A DNA stretch of 64,000 nucleotides from Limnohabitans parvus II-B4 (GTDB taxonomy: Bacteria; Pseudomonadota; Gammaproteobacteria; Burkholderiales; Burkholderiaceae_C), in NCBI RefSeq assembly GCF_003063455.1, contig NZ_NESN01000005.1, forward strand, positions 255,506 to 319,505, in the 5' to 3' direction. Below the pieces are notes generated by a model. That model did not search any database. It was not told where the DNA came from and saw nothing but the letters and a program-made list of their open reading frames with translations. Numbering within the stretch: the first letter of the stretch is position 1; each line of letters opens with the position of its first letter. Both the position numbers and the translations under genes were made by a program. This document shows positions 18,986-29,698 of the stretch, piece by piece.

Positions 18986-19264
18986 ATGACCGTCTGGCAA
19001 CTGATCCTGCACCTGTTCAACTTTGTGTTGCCTGCATTGGCCATGGCTGCGTTCATGCCTTGGGCCGGGCGCTGGGTCTTGCGTTCGAGCAGGGCGATGC
19101 CTGTGCGCAGACGCATGGCGGTGCATGCGATTTGTGGTGTGGCGGTGCTGGTGGGGGGGCTGCTTGTTCAGGGACAAGACGGAAAAATGGCCACTTACGC
19201 CGCTCTGGTACTGGTGGCCGCCAGCGCCGAATGGGCCATGCATCGGGGCTGGAAGCAAACCTGA
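18986..19264 (+). CDS. Small membrane protein, unknown
   Basis: A 92-residue protein with three hydrophobic segments (about 4-26, 46-61, 69-83) separated by a basic loop WVLRSSRAMPVRRRM. I do not recognise a named family. It is divergent from hemA with 114 bases between. No clear ribosome site precedes the ATG (the run is CCCCCCTCATTTGTTC), which lowers confidence slightly, but the alternation of hydrophobic helices and basic loops looks like a genuine inner membrane protein. Confidence 0.6.
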   Translation: MTVWQLILHLFNFVLPALAMAAFMPWAGRWVLRSSRAMPVRRRMAVHAICGVAVLVGGLLVQGQDGKMATYAALVLVAASAEWAMHRGWKQT

Positions 19265-19307
19265 CCGACCTCATTGACCGCTAGAGTGACCGTTAAGAGG
19301 AGACTAA

Positions 19308-19349
19308 ATGACTTCAAGACTTCAAAAGTCGGGGGCCAAGCTCGATTAA
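19308..19349 (+). other. Orphan ribosome site and 13-codon frame
   Basis: TAAGAGGAG lies 6 bases before an ATG that opens a 13-residue frame (MTSRLQKSGAKLD) and then stops. The site looks like a full translation start but the frame leads nowhere; it could be a leader peptide or the stump of a lost gene. It is 43 bases after a membrane protein gene and ends 7 bases before the convergent GDPD gene. Confidence 0.3.
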
Positions 19350-19356
19350 GAGGTAC

Positions 19357-20091
19357 TCAGACCGGGCTGAACACATCCACCCGGTCGGTGATGATGCCGT
19401 CGGTGCCCAGTTCCAGCAGGTGCTGAGCGGCCCAGTCGTCGTTGACGGTGTAGCTCAGGCACCGCATGCCTGCGCCGTGGACTTGGGTCACGGTGGTGGC
19501 GTCCCACAAGGCGTAATTGGCCACCACGGCCACACACTGAAGCGCCAAGGCTTGTTCAAACCAACCCTCCCACAGCGTGTCGACAAGCAGGCCTCGCGGC
19601 AACTCGGGGGCGGTTTGTTGCGCAGCGCCTAGCGCATCGGGTTTGAACGAGGTCAATAGCGGTGGCACCTCGGTCCCTTGCCACAGTTGCGCGGCCAGGC
19701 GGGCCACGGCTTTGCCTGTGGCTGCTTCGCTCCCAGGGGTGGGCTTGATCTCGATGTTGAGGAGGTAACGGTTAGCCAAGCAAAACCGGGCCAGGGCTTC
19801 GAGTGTGGGCAAAGGCTCGCCCGCAAAGGCGCGTGAATGCCAGCCGCCCGCGTCCAGTTGTGACAGTGCGTGCCAAGTGAGTTCACCGCCAACGCCTTGG
19901 CCGCTGGTCGTGCGCTCCAGGGTGGCGTCGTGCATCAAAAACACCACCCCATCAGCGCTGAGTTTGGCGTCGCACTCAAACATGCGGTAGCCGTGCGCCG
20001 CGCCCAGCCGGAAGGCGGCCAGGGTGTTTTCGGGGGCGAGTTTGCCAGCGCCTCGGTGGGCGATCCAGCGGGAGTAGGGCCAAGCTTGCAT
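19357..20091 (-). CDS. ugpQ: Glycerophosphodiester phosphodiesterase (UgpQ-type)
   Basis: Cytoplasmic enzyme that splits glycerophosphodiesters into glycerol-3-phosphate and an alcohol. The 244-residue product has the GDPD core: His12 in IAHRGAGKLAPENT, Glu39 and Asp41 in FECDAK, and His54 in FLMHDATLERTT. I chose the ATG at 20091, which leaves 7 residues before the first core strand, as usual for UgpQ; it has no signal peptide. It follows ugpC by 10 bases, so hydrolysis is coupled to uptake by the Ugp transporter. Confidence 0.92.
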   Translation of the reverse strand: MQAWPYSRWIAHRGAGKLAPENTLAAFRLGAAHGYRMFECDAKLSADGVVFLMHDATLERTTSGQGVGGELTWHALSQLDAGGWHSRAFAGEPLPTLEALARFCLANRYLLNIEIKPTPGSEAATGKAVARLAAQLWQGTEVPPLLTSFKPDALGAAQQTAPELPRGLLVDTLWEGWFEQALALQCVAVVANYALWDATTVTQVHGAGMRCLSYTVNDDWAAQHLLELGTDGIITDRVDVFSPV

Positions 20092-20101
20092 GGGCTTCGG
20101 T

Positions 20102-21112
20102 TCAGGCGATGCGTTTTTGGGTCTGGGCGTCAAACCCGTGCACCCGGTCGGCGCGGGGTGTGGCGTGGAAGGTGCTGCCCGGCAGCGGCGGCGTGACCGA
20201 TTCGTCCACGCGCAAGGTGAGCGTTTCATCACCCAATCGGGCATGCACCAAACGTTCAGCGCCCAGCAGCTCCACCGTGTCCACCGTCAGTGTCCAGCCC
20301 CCCGAGGGGGTGATGTCCAAATGCTCAGGGCGGATGCCCAGGATTTGCCCCTCAGGCGTGCCCGGGGCGCGCTTGAGCAGGTTCATGGGCGGTGAGCCGA
20401 TGAAGCTGGCCACAAAGGTGCTGGCCGGGCGGTTGTACACCTCTTCGGGCGTGCCGAATTGCTCCATGTGGCCGCCGTTCATCACGATCATGCGCTGAGC
20501 CAGCGTCATGGCTTCGACCTGGTCGTGCGTCACAAACAAGCTGGTGATGCCCAATTCGCGGTGGAGCTTTTGAATCTCGAGTCGGGTTTGGGCGCGCAGC
20601 TTGGCGTCGAGGTTCGACAGCGGCTCGTCAAACAAAAACACCTGCGGCTGGCGCACGATGGCGCGGCCCATGGCCACGCGCTGGCGCTGGCCACCGGACA
20701 GCTCGCGGGGTTTGCGTTGCAGCAGGTGGCTCAGTTCAAGGATGCCCGCCGCCTTGTCCACCCGGGCCTTGATTTCTTCCATCGGGCGCTTGGCGATTTT
20801 CAGACCGTAGGCCATGTTGTCGAACACGCTCATGTGCGGGTACAGCGCGTAGTTTTGGAACACCATGGCGATGTCGCGCTCGGCAGGTTCCAGCTCGTTC
20901 ACCACGCGATCACCAATCGAGATGGTGCCGCCCGAGATGTCTTCGAGGCCCGCCACCATGCGCAGCAAGGTGGACTTGCCGCAGCCCGAGGGGCCAACGA
21001 TGACGACAAATTCGCCGTCCGCAATGCTGGCGCTCAGGTCGTGGATGACGGTGTTGGCTTTGGCGCCAGCGCCGTAGGTTTTGAGGATGTGGGAAAGGGT
21101 AATTGCAGCCAT
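20102..21112 (-). CDS. ugpC: UgpC, ABC transporter ATPase for glycerol-3-phosphate
   Basis: ATPase that powers glycerol-3-phosphate and glycerophosphodiester import. The 336-residue product has Walker [10 protein letters not shown], signature [14 protein letters not shown], Walker [13 protein letters not shown], the H loop in FVTHDQVEA, and the C-terminal TOBE domain found in MalK/UgpC ATPases ([14 protein letters not shown]). It shares one base with ugpE at its start and precedes ugpQ. Confidence 0.94.
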   Translation of the reverse strand: MAAITLSHILKTYGAGAKANTVIHDLSASIADGEFVVIVGPSGCGKSTLLRMVAGLEDISGGTISIGDRVVNELEPAERDIAMVFQNYALYPHMSVFDNMAYGLKIAKRPMEEIKARVDKAAGILELSHLLQRKPRELSGGQRQRVAMGRAIVRQPQVFLFDEPLSNLDAKLRAQTRLEIQKLHRELGITSLFVTHDQVEAMTLAQRMIVMNGGHMEQFGTPEEVYNRPASTFVASFIGSPPMNLLKRAPGTPEGQILGIRPEHLDITPSGGWTLTVDTVELLGAERLVHARLGDETLTLRVDESVTPPLPGSTFHATPRADRVHGFDAQTQKRIA

Positions 21113-21966
21113 TATTTTTCAGTATCAACCAGGCCCTTGACGAACCATTTTTGCATCAGCACCACGACCAGCGCCGGGGGCAGCATGGCCAGGATGGCGG
21201 CGGCCATGACCACGTTCCATTCGGTCCAGGATTCGCCCGAAATCAGGCGTTTGATGCCCAGCACGACGGGGTACATGTCTTCGTTGGTGGTCACCAGCAG
21301 CGGCCACAGGTATTGGTTCCACCCATAAATGAACTGGATCACAAACAGCGCCGCGATGTTGGTGGCCGACAAGGGAAGCAGCACGTCTTTGAAAAAGCGC
21401 ATCGGTCCGGCACCGTCCATGCGGGCGGCTTCCACCAGCTCGTCGGGAATGGTCAGGAAAAACTGCCGGAACAAAAAGGTGGCGGTGGCCGAGGCGATCA
21501 AGGGCACCGTCAGACCTGCAAAACTGTTGAGCAGGCCCAGACCTGCCACCACTTCGTAGGTGGGGCTGATGCGCACTTCGACGGGCAGCATCAGGGTGAC
21601 AAAAATCATCCAGAACACCATGTTGCGCAGCGGGAAGCGGAAATACACGATGGCAAAGGCCGACAGCAGGGAGATGGCGATCTTGCCAATGGCGATGCCC
21701 AAGGCGCTGATCAGGCTGACTTGCATCATGGGCCACATGGCCGGCAAGGGGCTGCCTTGGGAGTTGGTGCCGCCAAACAGTGTCAGGCGGTAGGTCTCCC
21801 AAAAATGCCCACCGGGCATCATCGACATGGGCACGCTTTGGTTGATTTGCTGGGCGGTCTGCGTCGAGCCGACCAAGGTCAGGTAAAGCGGAAAGGCCAC
21901 GATGGCCACACCGATCAGCAAGATGACATGCCGCAGGATTTGCAGGCCGGGGCGACGTTCGATCAT
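21112..21966 (-). CDS. ugpE: UgpE, ABC permease
   Basis: Inner membrane permease of the Ugp importer. The 284-residue product, from the ATG at 21966 ([16 protein letters not shown]), has six predicted membrane helices and the permease EAA-type loop [24 protein letters not shown] that contacts UgpC. An open frame extends 20 codons upstream but lacks a hydrophobic start and is unlike UgpE. It is 34 bases after ugpA. Confidence 0.93.
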   Translation of the reverse strand: MIERRPGLQILRHVILLIGVAIVAFPLYLTLVGSTQTAQQINQSVPMSMMPGGHFWETYRLTLFGGTNSQGSPLPAMWPMMQVSLISALGIAIGKIAISLLSAFAIVYFRFPLRNMVFWMIFVTLMLPVEVRISPTYEVVAGLGLLNSFAGLTVPLIASATATFLFRQFFLTIPDELVEAARMDGAGPMRFFKDVLLPLSATNIAALFVIQFIYGWNQYLWPLLVTTNEDMYPVVLGIKRLISGESWTEWNVVMAAAILAMLPPALVVVLMQKWFVKGLVDTEK

Positions 21967-22000
21967 GCGCGGCCTCCCATGGAAACGGTTCGGTGCAACA

Positions 22001-22882
22001 TCAGTACTGCACTTTCTTTTCAACAAACTTGAACTGCAAGACCGTGAGCGAGACCACGATCACCATCAGCACCACCGACTGTGCGGCCGAGCTGCCCATG
22101 TCCAGCGCCTTGAAGCCGTCGTAATACACCTTGTAGACCAAGATGGCGGTGTCTTTGCCGGGGCCGCCGTGGGTGGTGGCGTCCACGATGGCGAAGGTGT
22201 CAAAGAAGGCATAGACGATGTTGATCACCAGCAAAAAGAAGGTGGTGGGTGACAAAAGCGGGAACACGATGGTCCAAAAGCGCCGCCAGGGGCTGGCCCC
22301 GTCGATGGCCGCCGCTTCGATCAGAGATTTGGGGATGGACTGCAAGCCCGCCAGAAAAAACAGGAAGTTGTAGGAAATTTGCTTCCACACCGCCGCCATC
22401 ACAATCAGCGCCATGGCGTGGTTGGGGTTGAGCAGGTGGTTCCACTCGATGCCCATGGCCCGAAGCGCGTAGCCCACCACGCCCATGGGCGAGGCAAACA
22501 TGAACAGCCACAACACACCTGCGACCACCGGGGCCACAGCGTAAGGCCAGATCAGCAGGGTTTTGTACAGGCCCGCGCCACGCCCGACCCGGTCGGCCAT
22601 CACGGCCAAGAGCAGCGACACCGACAGGCCAGTGACTGCCACCAAAAGTGAAAACACGGCGGTGGTTTTGAAGGAGTCCAGGTAGCCGCTGTCGTTCCAC
22701 AAGCGAGAAAAATTCTCCAAGCCCACAAATTCACGCGAAGCGCCAAAGGCGTCTTCTTGCAGCACGCTTTGGTAAAGGGCTTGTCCAGCGGGCCAGAAAA
22801 AGAACACCAGCACGATGCTCAGCTGTGGCGCGATCAACAGCCAAGGCAGCCAGCGGGATTTGAAGCGGACGCGTTTTTCCAT
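22001..22882 (-). CDS. ugpA: UgpA, ABC permease
   Basis: Second permease of the Ugp importer, 293 residues with six predicted membrane segments. The first helix is [20 protein letters not shown] and the coupling loop is [18 protein letters not shown]. Gene order B-A-E-C is standard. A hairpin in the 109 bases between ugpB and ugpA probably lowers expression of the permeases relative to the binding protein. Confidence 0.94.
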   Translation of the reverse strand: MEKRVRFKSRWLPWLLIAPQLSIVLVFFFWPAGQALYQSVLQEDAFGASREFVGLENFSRLWNDSGYLDSFKTTAVFSLLVAVTGLSVSLLLAVMADRVGRGAGLYKTLLIWPYAVAPVVAGVLWLFMFASPMGVVGYALRAMGIEWNHLLNPNHAMALIVMAAVWKQISYNFLFFLAGLQSIPKSLIEAAAIDGASPWRRFWTIVFPLLSPTTFFLLVINIVYAFFDTFAIVDATTHGGPGKDTAILVYKVYYDGFKALDMGSSAAQSVVLMVIVVSLTVLQFKFVEKKVQY

Positions 22883-22928
22883 AAATTTTTTGAAAGACCC
22901 AGCCTTGAAGTTTCACCTCAAAATGTGC

Positions 22929-22955
22929 AAAAGCAGAGGCCAAGCCTCTGCTTTT
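22929..22955 (-). terminator. Attenuating hairpin between ugpB and ugpA
   Basis: A perfect 12-base stem (AAAAGCAGAGGC and its complement) with a 3-base loop lies 37 bases after the ugpB stop. On the - strand the stem ends in TTTT. The short T run suggests partial termination or RNA stabilisation, which would raise the binding protein above the permeases. Confidence 0.7.
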
Positions 22956-22991
22956 TCAGTGCCAACCACTCTGTTGAGTGATTTTTTCAGT

Positions 22992-24296
22992 TCACTTGTT
23001 GGCTTTTTCGAAGCGTTCAAGTTGCTCGTTGCCGCGCTTGATGGCTGTGTCCAAGGCTTCTTTGGTGCCTTTTTTACCGCTCCACACGCCTTCGAGTTCC
23101 TCGTCAATGATGGTGCGAATCTGCACAAAGTTGCCCAGACGCACGCCACGCGACTTGTCGGTGGTCTTGCGGATCATCTGGGTGACCGACACGTCGGTGC
23201 CGGGGTTCTTTTTGTAGAAGCCAGACTTTTCGGTCACTTCAAAAGAGGACTTTGTCACGGGCAAGTAGCCGGTACGTTGGTGGCTGGCCGCTGCCACATT
23301 GTCTTTGGACAGGTGGGCAAAGAACTGCGCCACGCCTTTGTATTCAGGGGCCTTCTTGCCGCTCATGACCCAGAGGCTCGCGCCGCCGATCACGGTGTTT
23401 TGGGGCGCACCGTTCACATCGGGGTAGTAAGGCAGGGTGCCGATGCCGTAGCCAAATTTGCCGTTGCGCACCACGCTGCCGTAGAGCGCTGAGGAGCCGG
23501 TGGCCATGGCGCACTCGCCCGAGACAAAAGTGGCGTCAGCCGCGTTGCCACGGCCCTTGTAGACAAACAGGCCTTGTTTGGCCATGTTGGCCAAGTTGTC
23601 AATGTGGCGCACGTGCAGCGGGGTGTTGAAGCTCAGACGAGCGTCCATGCCGCGCATGCCGTTGCCCTTGGTGGCGAATTCGGTGTTGTGCCAGGCCGAG
23701 AAGCTCTCCAGCTGTGTCCAGCTGATCCAGCTGGTGGTGAAAGGGCATTTGTGGCCGCTGGCTTTGAGCTTGGCCGCTGCCAAAGCCACTTCAGGCCAGG
23801 TGGTGGGTGGGGCGTTGGGGTCCAGGCCTGCGGCCTTGAAGGCGTCTTTGTTGTAGTGGAAGACGGGGGTGGAGCTGTTGAAGGGGAAGCTCAGCATCTG
23901 GCCGTTGGGGGCGGTGTAATAACCGGCCACAGCGGGCACATAGGCGTTTTGGTCGAACTTCAGGCCTGCGTCCTGCATGACTTTGCCCACGGGCACGATG
24001 GCACCTTTGCTGGCCATCATGGTGGCGGTGCCCACTTCAAACACCTGCAAGATGTGCGGTGCATTGCCTGCCCGGTACGCGGCGATCGCGGCGGTCATGG
24101 ACTCGTCGTAGCTGCCCTTGAAGGTGGGCACCACTTTGTAGTCTTTCTGGCTGGCGTTGAAGTCTTTGGCCAGGTCGTTCACCCACTCGCCAAGGGCGCC
24201 GCCCATGGAGTGCCACCACTGGATTTCAGTTTGTGCTTGGGCCGAAAGGCTGGCCAGGCTCAAGGCCAAAGCGGAAAGGGTCAGTTTGAGTTTCAT
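22992..24296 (-). CDS. ugpB: UgpB, periplasmic glycerol-3-phosphate binding protein
   Basis: Binds glycerol-3-phosphate or glycerophosphodiesters and feeds them to UgpAEC. The 434-residue product has a Sec signal (MKLKLTLSALALSLASLS, cleavage near AQA-QT, residue 21) and the family features TEIQWWHSMGGALGEW, FKGSYDESMTAAIAAYRAG and GASLWVMSG. I chose the ATG at 24296 because the signal starts there. A Pho-box-like sequence lies 94 bases upstream, so induction by phosphate starvation is likely. Confidence 0.95.
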   Translation of the reverse strand: MKLKLTLSALALSLASLSAQAQTEIQWWHSMGGALGEWVNDLAKDFNASQKDYKVVPTFKGSYDESMTAAIAAYRAGNAPHILQVFEVGTATMMASKGAIVPVGKVMQDAGLKFDQNAYVPAVAGYYTAPNGQMLSFPFNSSTPVFHYNKDAFKAAGLDPNAPPTTWPEVALAAAKLKASGHKCPFTTSWISWTQLESFSAWHNTEFATKGNGMRGMDARLSFNTPLHVRHIDNLANMAKQGLFVYKGRGNAADATFVSGECAMATGSSALYGSVVRNGKFGYGIGTLPYYPDVNGAPQNTVIGGASLWVMSGKKAPEYKGVAQFFAHLSKDNVAAASHQRTGYLPVTKSSFEVTEKSGFYKKNPGTDVSVTQMIRKTTDKSRGVRLGNFVQIRTIIDEELEGVWSGKKGTKEALDTAIKRGNEQLERFEKANK

Positions 24297-24389
24297 GGCA
24301 ATTCCAAAAAAATGAGTTGGTTCGCTTAAAAAATAAGCAAATTCCACAGCGAGTGTGGCGCTGATTCATGACCCAACCATTTAAATGAC

Positions 24390-24407
24390 ATGACCGATTT
24401 GTGACAA
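24390..24407 (-). promoter_or_regulatory. Candidate Pho box upstream of ugpB
   Basis: On the - strand TTGTCACAAATCGGTCAT matches the PhoB consensus CTGTCATAAATCTGTCAT at 15 of 18 positions, with the two TGTCA/GGTCA halves 11 bases apart as required. A further TGAC occurs at 24386. It lies in the 271-base gap between ugpB and the divergent FAD oxidoreductase; a -10 box is not clear. I see nothing else convincing in the gap. Confidence 0.65.
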
Positions 24408-24567
24408 CCCGGGGTTTCCATGACACCCGGAGCCTTGGGCGACAGGTGTCCCTGTCCCCGGCGCGTGTTTGTTGCACTGCGGTAACATTCAGGCCCAGCC
24501 GGTTTGACGCCTCCGTCCAGGTCTGGCTGACCGCGTTTTGAGAACGCATTTGACCGCGCACATCCCT

Positions 24568-27500
24568 ATGAATGCACCCACCACGCTCCAACATTTGATG
24601 CAAGCCGACGCCGATGCGCCGCGCCTGCGCGAAATTCCCTACAACTACACCAGCTTTTCAGATCGCGAAATCGTGGTGCGCCTGCTGGGTGAACCCGCTT
24701 GGACGCTGCTGAACCAGTTGCGCGAAGAGCGCGGCACGGGCCGCTCAGCCCGCATGTTGTATGAAGTGCTGGGCGACATCTGGGTGGTGGAGCGCAACCC
24801 CTATTTACAAGACGACTTGCTGGACAATCCCGGGCGTCGCAAATTGCTGGTTGATGCCCTGCAGCACCGCTTGGGCGAGGTTCAAAAGCGCCGCACACCC
24901 GAGGCCGATACGGCCCGCGACGCCTTGGTGGGCCAACTGCTGGCGCTGGCCACCCAGGCCGTCACGCAATTCAACGAGCGTTTCACCCGCATGGCCAAGC
25001 TGCGCGGCCAGGTGCAAAAGACCTTGGGCCGCCTCACGGCCAAGGACAACATCAAGTTCGACGGTCTTTCGCGCGTGAGCCATGTGACCGACGCGACCGA
25101 CTGGCGCGTGGAATACCCCTTTGTGGTGCTGACGCCTGACAGCGAGACCGAAATGGCGGGGCTGGTCAAAGGCTGTATCGACTTGGGCCTGACCATCGTG
25201 CCCCGGGGCGGCGGCACCGGCTACACGGGTGGCGCGATTCCGTTGACTTGGAAGAGCGCGGTCATCAACACCGAAAAGCTCGAAGCCATGACCGAGGTCG
25301 AGATGGTCGACCTGCCGGGCCCAAACGGTCAAGTGCTGCACAAAATCCCGACCATCTACACCGAAGCCGGTGTGGTGACCCAGCGTGTGGCCGATGCGGC
25401 CGAGCGCGGCGGTTTTGTCTTTGCGGTGGACCCGACATCGGCCGAAGCCAGCTGCGTGGGGGGCAACATCGCCATGAACGCGGGCGGCAAAAAGGCGGTT
25501 TTGTGGGGCACGGCGCTCGACAACTTGGCCAGCTGGCGCATGGTCACGCCCGACGCCGAATGGCTGGATGTGGTGCGCATGGACCACAACATGGGCAAGA
25601 TCCACGACGCCGAGGTCGCCACCTTTGAGCTGCGCTACTTCAAGGCCGACGGCAAAACCCCGATCCGAACTGAAACCCTGGTCATCCCCGGCAAAACCTT
25701 CCGCAAAGAAGGCTTGGGCAAGGACGTGACCGACAAGTTTTTGAGCGGCCTGCCGGGCGTGCAAAAAGAAGGCTGCGATGGCCTGATCACCAGCGCCCGC
25801 TGGGTCGTGCACCGCATGCCCACCCACACCCGCACCGTGTGCATGGAGTTTTTTGGCCACGCCCGCGAGGCCGTGCCCAGCATCGTCGAGATCAAAGACT
25901 TCATGTTTGCCGAGCAAAAGCGCACCGGCACCGTGATGGCCGGTTTGGAGCACCTGGACGACCGTTATTTGCGGGCCGTGGGTTATTCCACCAAGAGCAA
26001 GCGCGGTGGCTTTCCCAAGATGGTCTTGATCGGTGACATCGCCGGTGACAACGCCGACGACGTGGCCAAGGCGACCAGCGAGATCGTGCGCATTGCCAAC
26101 TCGCGCAGTGGCGAAGGCTTCATCGCCATCAGCCCCGAAGCGCGCAAAAAGTTCTGGCACGACCGCAAAAAGACGGCCGCTATTTCGCGCCACACCAATG
26201 CTTTCAAGGTCAACGAGGACGTGGTGATCCCGCTGCCACGCATGGCCGAGTACACCGACGGCATCGAGCGCATCAACATCGAGCTGAGCCTGCGCAACAA
26301 GCTGCAGTTTTGCCGTGAGCTGGAAGATTTTCTGGAAAAGGGCAACCTGCCTTTGGGCAAGCAAGACGACGCCAGCGACATTCCTTCGGCCGAGTTGCTG
26401 GAAGACCGCGTGGCGCAAGCCTTGGCGGTGGTGCGCGAGGTGCGTGCGCAGTGGCAAGGCTGGTTGAGTGATGTCGACGCGCTGTTCCCTCAGCTGCAAG
26501 AGCACAGCCTGCGTGCCAGCTGGAAAACGCAAATCCGCCCGGCTTTCCAGAACATCTTTTCCGGTTCGGCCTTCCTGCCGATCCTGACCGAAGTCACAGC
26601 CATTCACCAACGTGTGCTCAAAGGCCGTGTCTGGGTGGCGCTGCACATGCACGCGGGTGACGGCAACGTGCACACCAACATCCCGGTCAACTCCGACAAC
26701 TACGAGATGCTGCAAACCGCGCACGAAGCGGTGGCCCGCATCATGGTGCTTGCGCGCAGCCTGGACGGCGTGATCTCGGGCGAGCACGGCATTGGCATCA
26801 CCAAGCTGGAGTTCTTGACCGACGACGAGTTGGCCAACTTCACCGCCTACAAGGCCAAAGTAGACCCCGAAGGGCGCTTCAACAAAGGCAAACTGCTGCG
26901 CGGCGCGGCCCTCACGGGGCTGGGCGACGATGTGCACGCGGCTGACCTGACACACGCCTACACCCCCAGCTTTGGCCTGATGGGCCACGAGTCGCTGATC
27001 ATGCAGCAGTCAGACATTGGCGCGATTGCCGCCAGCGTGAAGGACTGCCTGCGCTGCGGCAAGTGTAAGCCCGTGTGCGCCACGCATGTGCCGCGTGCCA
27101 ATTTGCTCTACAGCCCGCGCAACAAGATTTTGGCGACTTCCTTGCTGGTCGAGGCTTTCCTCTACGAAGAACAAACCCGTCGAGGCATTTCGATCAAGCA
27201 TTGGCAAGAGTTTGAAGACGTGGCCGACCACTGCACCGTCTGCCACAAGTGCCTGACGCCTTGCCCGGTCAATATTGACTTTGGCGACGTGTCCATGAAC
27301 ATGCGCAACCTGCTGCGCAAGATGGGGCAGAAAAGCTTCCGCCCTGGCAACGCAGCGGCCATGTTCATGCTCAACGCTACCAACCCCGAGACCATCAAGC
27401 TGGCGCGTGCCGCCATGGTGGGCGTGGGCATGCGTGCGCAGCGCTTTGTGGCCGGCTTGCTCAAGGGCGTGGCCCGCAAGCAGACCAGTGCACCGCCTGC

Positions 27501-28458
27501 CAGCGTGGGGACTGCGCCCATCAAAGAGCAAGTGATCCACTTCATCAACAAAAAGATGCCGGGCAACCTGCCCAAGAAAACAGCGCGTGCTTTGCTCGAC
27601 ATCGAAGACAACGATTACGTGCCGATCATCCGAGACCCGAAGGCCACCAGTTCGGAATCCGAGGCGGTGTTTTACTTCCCGGGTTGCGGTTCGGAGCGCT
27701 TGTTCAGCCAGGTCGGCCTGGCCACCCAGGCCATGCTTTGGCATGTGGGCGTGCAGACCGTGTTGCCGCCGGGCTACCTGTGCTGCGGTTACCCGCAAAA
27801 AGGTTCGGGCCAGTTCGACAAGGCCGAGAAGATCATCACCGACAACCGGGTGCTGTTCCACCGTGTGGCCAACACGCTCAACTACCTCGACATCAAGACC
27901 GTGGTGGTCAGCTGCGGCACCTGCTACGACCAGTTGCAGGGTTACGAGTTCGACAAGATCTTCCCCGGCTGCCGCATCATCGACATCCACGAGTTTTTGC
28001 TGGAAAAAGGCATGAAGCTCGACCCGGGCGGGGCTTATCTCTACCACGACCCTTGCCACAGCCCGATGAAGCTGCAAGACCCGATGAAGACGGTCAAAGG
28101 CTTGTTGGGTGAGCAGGTGCTGAAATCAGACCGCTGCTGCGGCGAGTCGGGCACTTTGGGCGTCACACGTCCCGACATTGCGACCCAGGTTCGTTTCCGC
28201 AAGGAAGAAGAACTGCTCAAGGGCGAGGCCGTTTTGCGTGCCAGCGGTGCCCTGGCCCCGCAAGCCAACGTCAAGATCCTGACCAGCTGCCCCAGCTGCC
28301 TGCAAGGCTTGTCGCGCTACGGCGATGACATGAAAAATGGCCTGCTCGAAGCCGATTACATCGTGATCGAAATGGCCAAGCACATTCTGGGCGAGAACTG
28401 GATGCCTGAATACGTTAGCGCAGCGAACGCCGGTGGCATTGAACGTGTTCTGGTTTAA
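24568..28458 (+). CDS. Giant FAD-linked/4Fe-4S oxidoreductase (DUF3683, GlcD-GlcF-like fusion)
   Basis: A 1296-residue cytoplasmic or membrane-associated 2-hydroxyacid dehydrogenase-type enzyme; the exact substrate (D-lactate, glycolate or similar) cannot be read. Order: an N-terminal domain of the DUF3683 type (about 1-170), FAD-binding type 4 domain with [11 protein letters not shown] (about 210), FAD-oxidase C domain ending [12 protein letters not shown] (about 693), two ferredoxin-like clusters [11 protein letters not shown] (about 826) and [12 protein letters not shown] (about 888), and two Cys-rich CCG domains (YFPGCGSE near 1035, CCGYP, HDPCH, CCGESG near 1190). The ATG at 24568 is preferred to one ten codons upstream. 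Confidence 0.88.
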   Translation: MNAPTTLQHLMQADADAPRLREIPYNYTSFSDREIVVRLLGEPAWTLLNQLREERGTGRSARMLYEVLGDIWVVERNPYLQDDLLDNPGRRKLLVDALQHRLGEVQKRRTPEADTARDALVGQLLALATQAVTQFNERFTRMAKLRGQVQKTLGRLTAKDNIKFDGLSRVSHVTDATDWRVEYPFVVLTPDSETEMAGLVKGCIDLGLTIVPRGGGTGYTGGAIPLTWKSAVINTEKLEAMTEVEMVDLPGPNGQVLHKIPTIYTEAGVVTQRVADAAERGGFVFAVDPTSAEASCVGGNIAMNAGGKKAVLWGTALDNLASWRMVTPDAEWLDVVRMDHNMGKIHDAEVATFELRYFKADGKTPIRTETLVIPGKTFRKEGLGKDVTDKFLSGLPGVQKEGCDGLITSARWVVHRMPTHTRTVCMEFFGHAREAVPSIVEIKDFMFAEQKRTGTVMAGLEHLDDRYLRAVGYSTKSKRGGFPKMVLIGDIAGDNADDVAKATSEIVRIANSRSGEGFIAISPEARKKFWHDRKKTAAISRHTNAFKVNEDVVIPLPRMAEYTDGIERINIELSLRNKLQFCRELEDFLEKGNLPLGKQDDASDIPSAELLEDRVAQALAVVREVRAQWQGWLSDVDALFPQLQEHSLRASWKTQIRPAFQNIFSGSAFLPILTEVTAIHQRVLKGRVWVALHMHAGDGNVHTNIPVNSDNYEMLQTAHEAVARIMVLARSLDGVISGEHGIGITKLEFLTDDELANFTAYKAKVDPEGRFNKGKLLRGAALTGLGDDVHAADLTHAYTPSFGLMGHESLIMQQSDIGAIAASVKDCLRCGKCKPVCATHVPRANLLYSPRNKILATSLLVEAFLYEEQTRRGISIKHWQEFEDVADHCTVCHKCLTPCPVNIDFGDVSMNMRNLLRKMGQKSFRPGNAAAMFMLNATNPETIKLARAAMVGVGMRAQRFVAGLLKGVARKQTSAPPASVGTAPIKEQVIHFINKKMPGNLPKKTARALLDIEDNDYVPIIRDPKATSSESEAVFYFPGCGSERLFSQVGLATQAMLWHVGVQTVLPPGYLCCGYPQKGSGQFDKAEKIITDNRVLFHRVANTLNYLDIKTVVVSCGTCYDQLQGYEFDKIFPGCRIIDIHEFLLEKGMKLDPGGAYLYHDPCHSPMKLQDPMKTVKGLLGEQVLKSDRCCGESGTLGVTRPDIATQVRFRKEEELLKGEAVLRASGALAPQANVKILTSCPSCLQGLSRYGDDMKNGLLEADYIVIEMAKHILGENWMPEYVSAANAGGIERVLV

Positions 28459-28500
28459 GCCTGAACGCACACCTCGACATCAAGATTTCGAAAGCAAAAG

Positions 28501-28917
28501 ATGGCCGGATTGAAAAAAGAAACCCCCACGCCCGAGTCATTGACCGTGCATGGCCAGACCAAGGTGCTGGAAATTGGTTTTTCTGACGGGGCGCAGTTTC
28601 GCATCCCATTCGAGCTGATGCGCGTGTACTCGCCATCGGCCGAGGTGCAGGGCCATGGCCCGGGCCAGGAAGTGCTGCAAACAGGTAAGCGCGACGTGAC
28701 GATTGCCGAGATCGAGCCCGTGGGCAATTACGCGGTAAAACCCACGTTTTCAGACGGCCACGAGTCGGGCCTGTTCACTTGGGAATACCTGTACTTTCTG
28801 GGCGACCAGCAAGCTGCCTTGTGGCAACAGTACGAAGAGCGTCTGCAAGCTGCAGGCACCAGCCGCGATGCGCCCATGCCCGAAAAAGCAGGCAGCAGCT
28901 GCGGCCACAACCATTGA
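28501..28917 (+). CDS. DUF971 protein (gamma-butyrobetaine hydroxylase-like N-terminal domain)
   Basis: A 138-residue protein with the DUF971 pattern: LEIGFSDGAQFRIPFELMRVYSPSAE, then IAEIEPVGNYAVKPTFSDGH and GLFTWEYLYFLG. The C-terminal tail ends SSCGHNH, a possible metal-binding end. The domain also occurs at the start of gamma-butyrobetaine hydroxylases and in Fe-S carrier proteins, but stand-alone copies have no settled role. It is 9 bases before ubiE, an arrangement common in this group. Confidence 0.85.
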   Translation: MAGLKKETPTPESLTVHGQTKVLEIGFSDGAQFRIPFELMRVYSPSAEVQGHGPGQEVLQTGKRDVTIAEIEPVGNYAVKPTFSDGHESGLFTWEYLYFLGDQQAALWQQYEERLQAAGTSRDAPMPEKAGSSCGHNH

Positions 28918-28926
28918 GAAGGTCGC

Positions 28927-29658
28927 ATGAGCACCACCCATTTCGGTTTCAAGACCGTCGACGAAAAAGAAAAAGCCCAACACGTCCGTGGCGTGTTTGA
29001 TTCGGTGGCGTCCAAATACGACGTCATGAATGACCTGATGTCGATGGGCCTGCACCGCGTGTGGAAGGCCTACACCGTGCAGCTGGCCAACCTGAAAGAG
29101 GGCGATCAGGTGCTGGACATCGCGGGCGGTACAGGCGATTTGTCGATGGCATTTGCCAAAAAAGTGGGCCCCACAGGTCGCGTGGTGCACACCGACATCA
29201 ACGAAGCCATGCTGTCCACTGGGCGTGACCGCTTGGTGGACCACGGCCTGGCGCTGCCCACCCTGGTGTGCGATGCCGAAAAACTGCCTTTCCCTGACAA
29301 CCATTTCAACGTGGTCAGTGTGGCCTTTGGTTTGCGCAACATGACACACAAGGATGTGGCGCTCAAAGAGATGTGCCGCGTGCTCAAGCCGGGTGGCAAA
29401 TTGTTGGTGCTGGAGTTTTCCAAAGTGGCCAAGCCGCTGGAGAAGGTCTACGACTGGTACAGCTTCAAGATCTTGCCGCACATGGGCAAGCTGGTGGCGG
29501 GGGACGCCGACAGCTATCGCTACCTGGCCGAATCCATCCGCATGCACCCGGGCCAGGAAGAGCTGAAAACCCTTATGAAAAATGCAGGATTTGGCCATGT
29601 GGACTTTCACAACTTGTCGGCTGGGGTGGTAGCCTTGCATATGGGTATCAAATGTTGA
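28927..29658 (+). CDS. ubiE: UbiE, ubiquinone/menaquinone C-methyltransferase
   Basis: SAM-dependent C-methyltransferase of quinone synthesis. The 243-residue product has the SAM motif [12 protein letters not shown] (about 60-71), the UbiE signatures [17 protein letters not shown] and [11 protein letters not shown], and the C-terminal [19 protein letters not shown] provides the ribosome site. First of three ubiquinone genes in this stretch (ubiE, ubiJ, ubiB). Confidence 0.96.
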   Translation: MSTTHFGFKTVDEKEKAQHVRGVFDSVASKYDVMNDLMSMGLHRVWKAYTVQLANLKEGDQVLDIAGGTGDLSMAFAKKVGPTGRVVHTDINEAMLSTGRDRLVDHGLALPTLVCDAEKLPFPDNHFNVVSVAFGLRNMTHKDVALKEMCRVLKPGGKLLVLEFSKVAKPLEKVYDWYSFKILPHMGKLVAGDADSYRYLAESIRMHPGQEELKTLMKNAGFGHVDFHNLSAGVVALHMGIKC

Positions 29659-29698
29659 TGCCCAACTGATCAATTTTTGGACCGAAGTTGGAGACACC

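Noticed and set aside
24805..26988. Long antisense open frame (over 700 codons) inside the FAD oxidoreductase
   Set aside because: No domain or start signal; it is the shadow of the strong codon bias in the sense gene.
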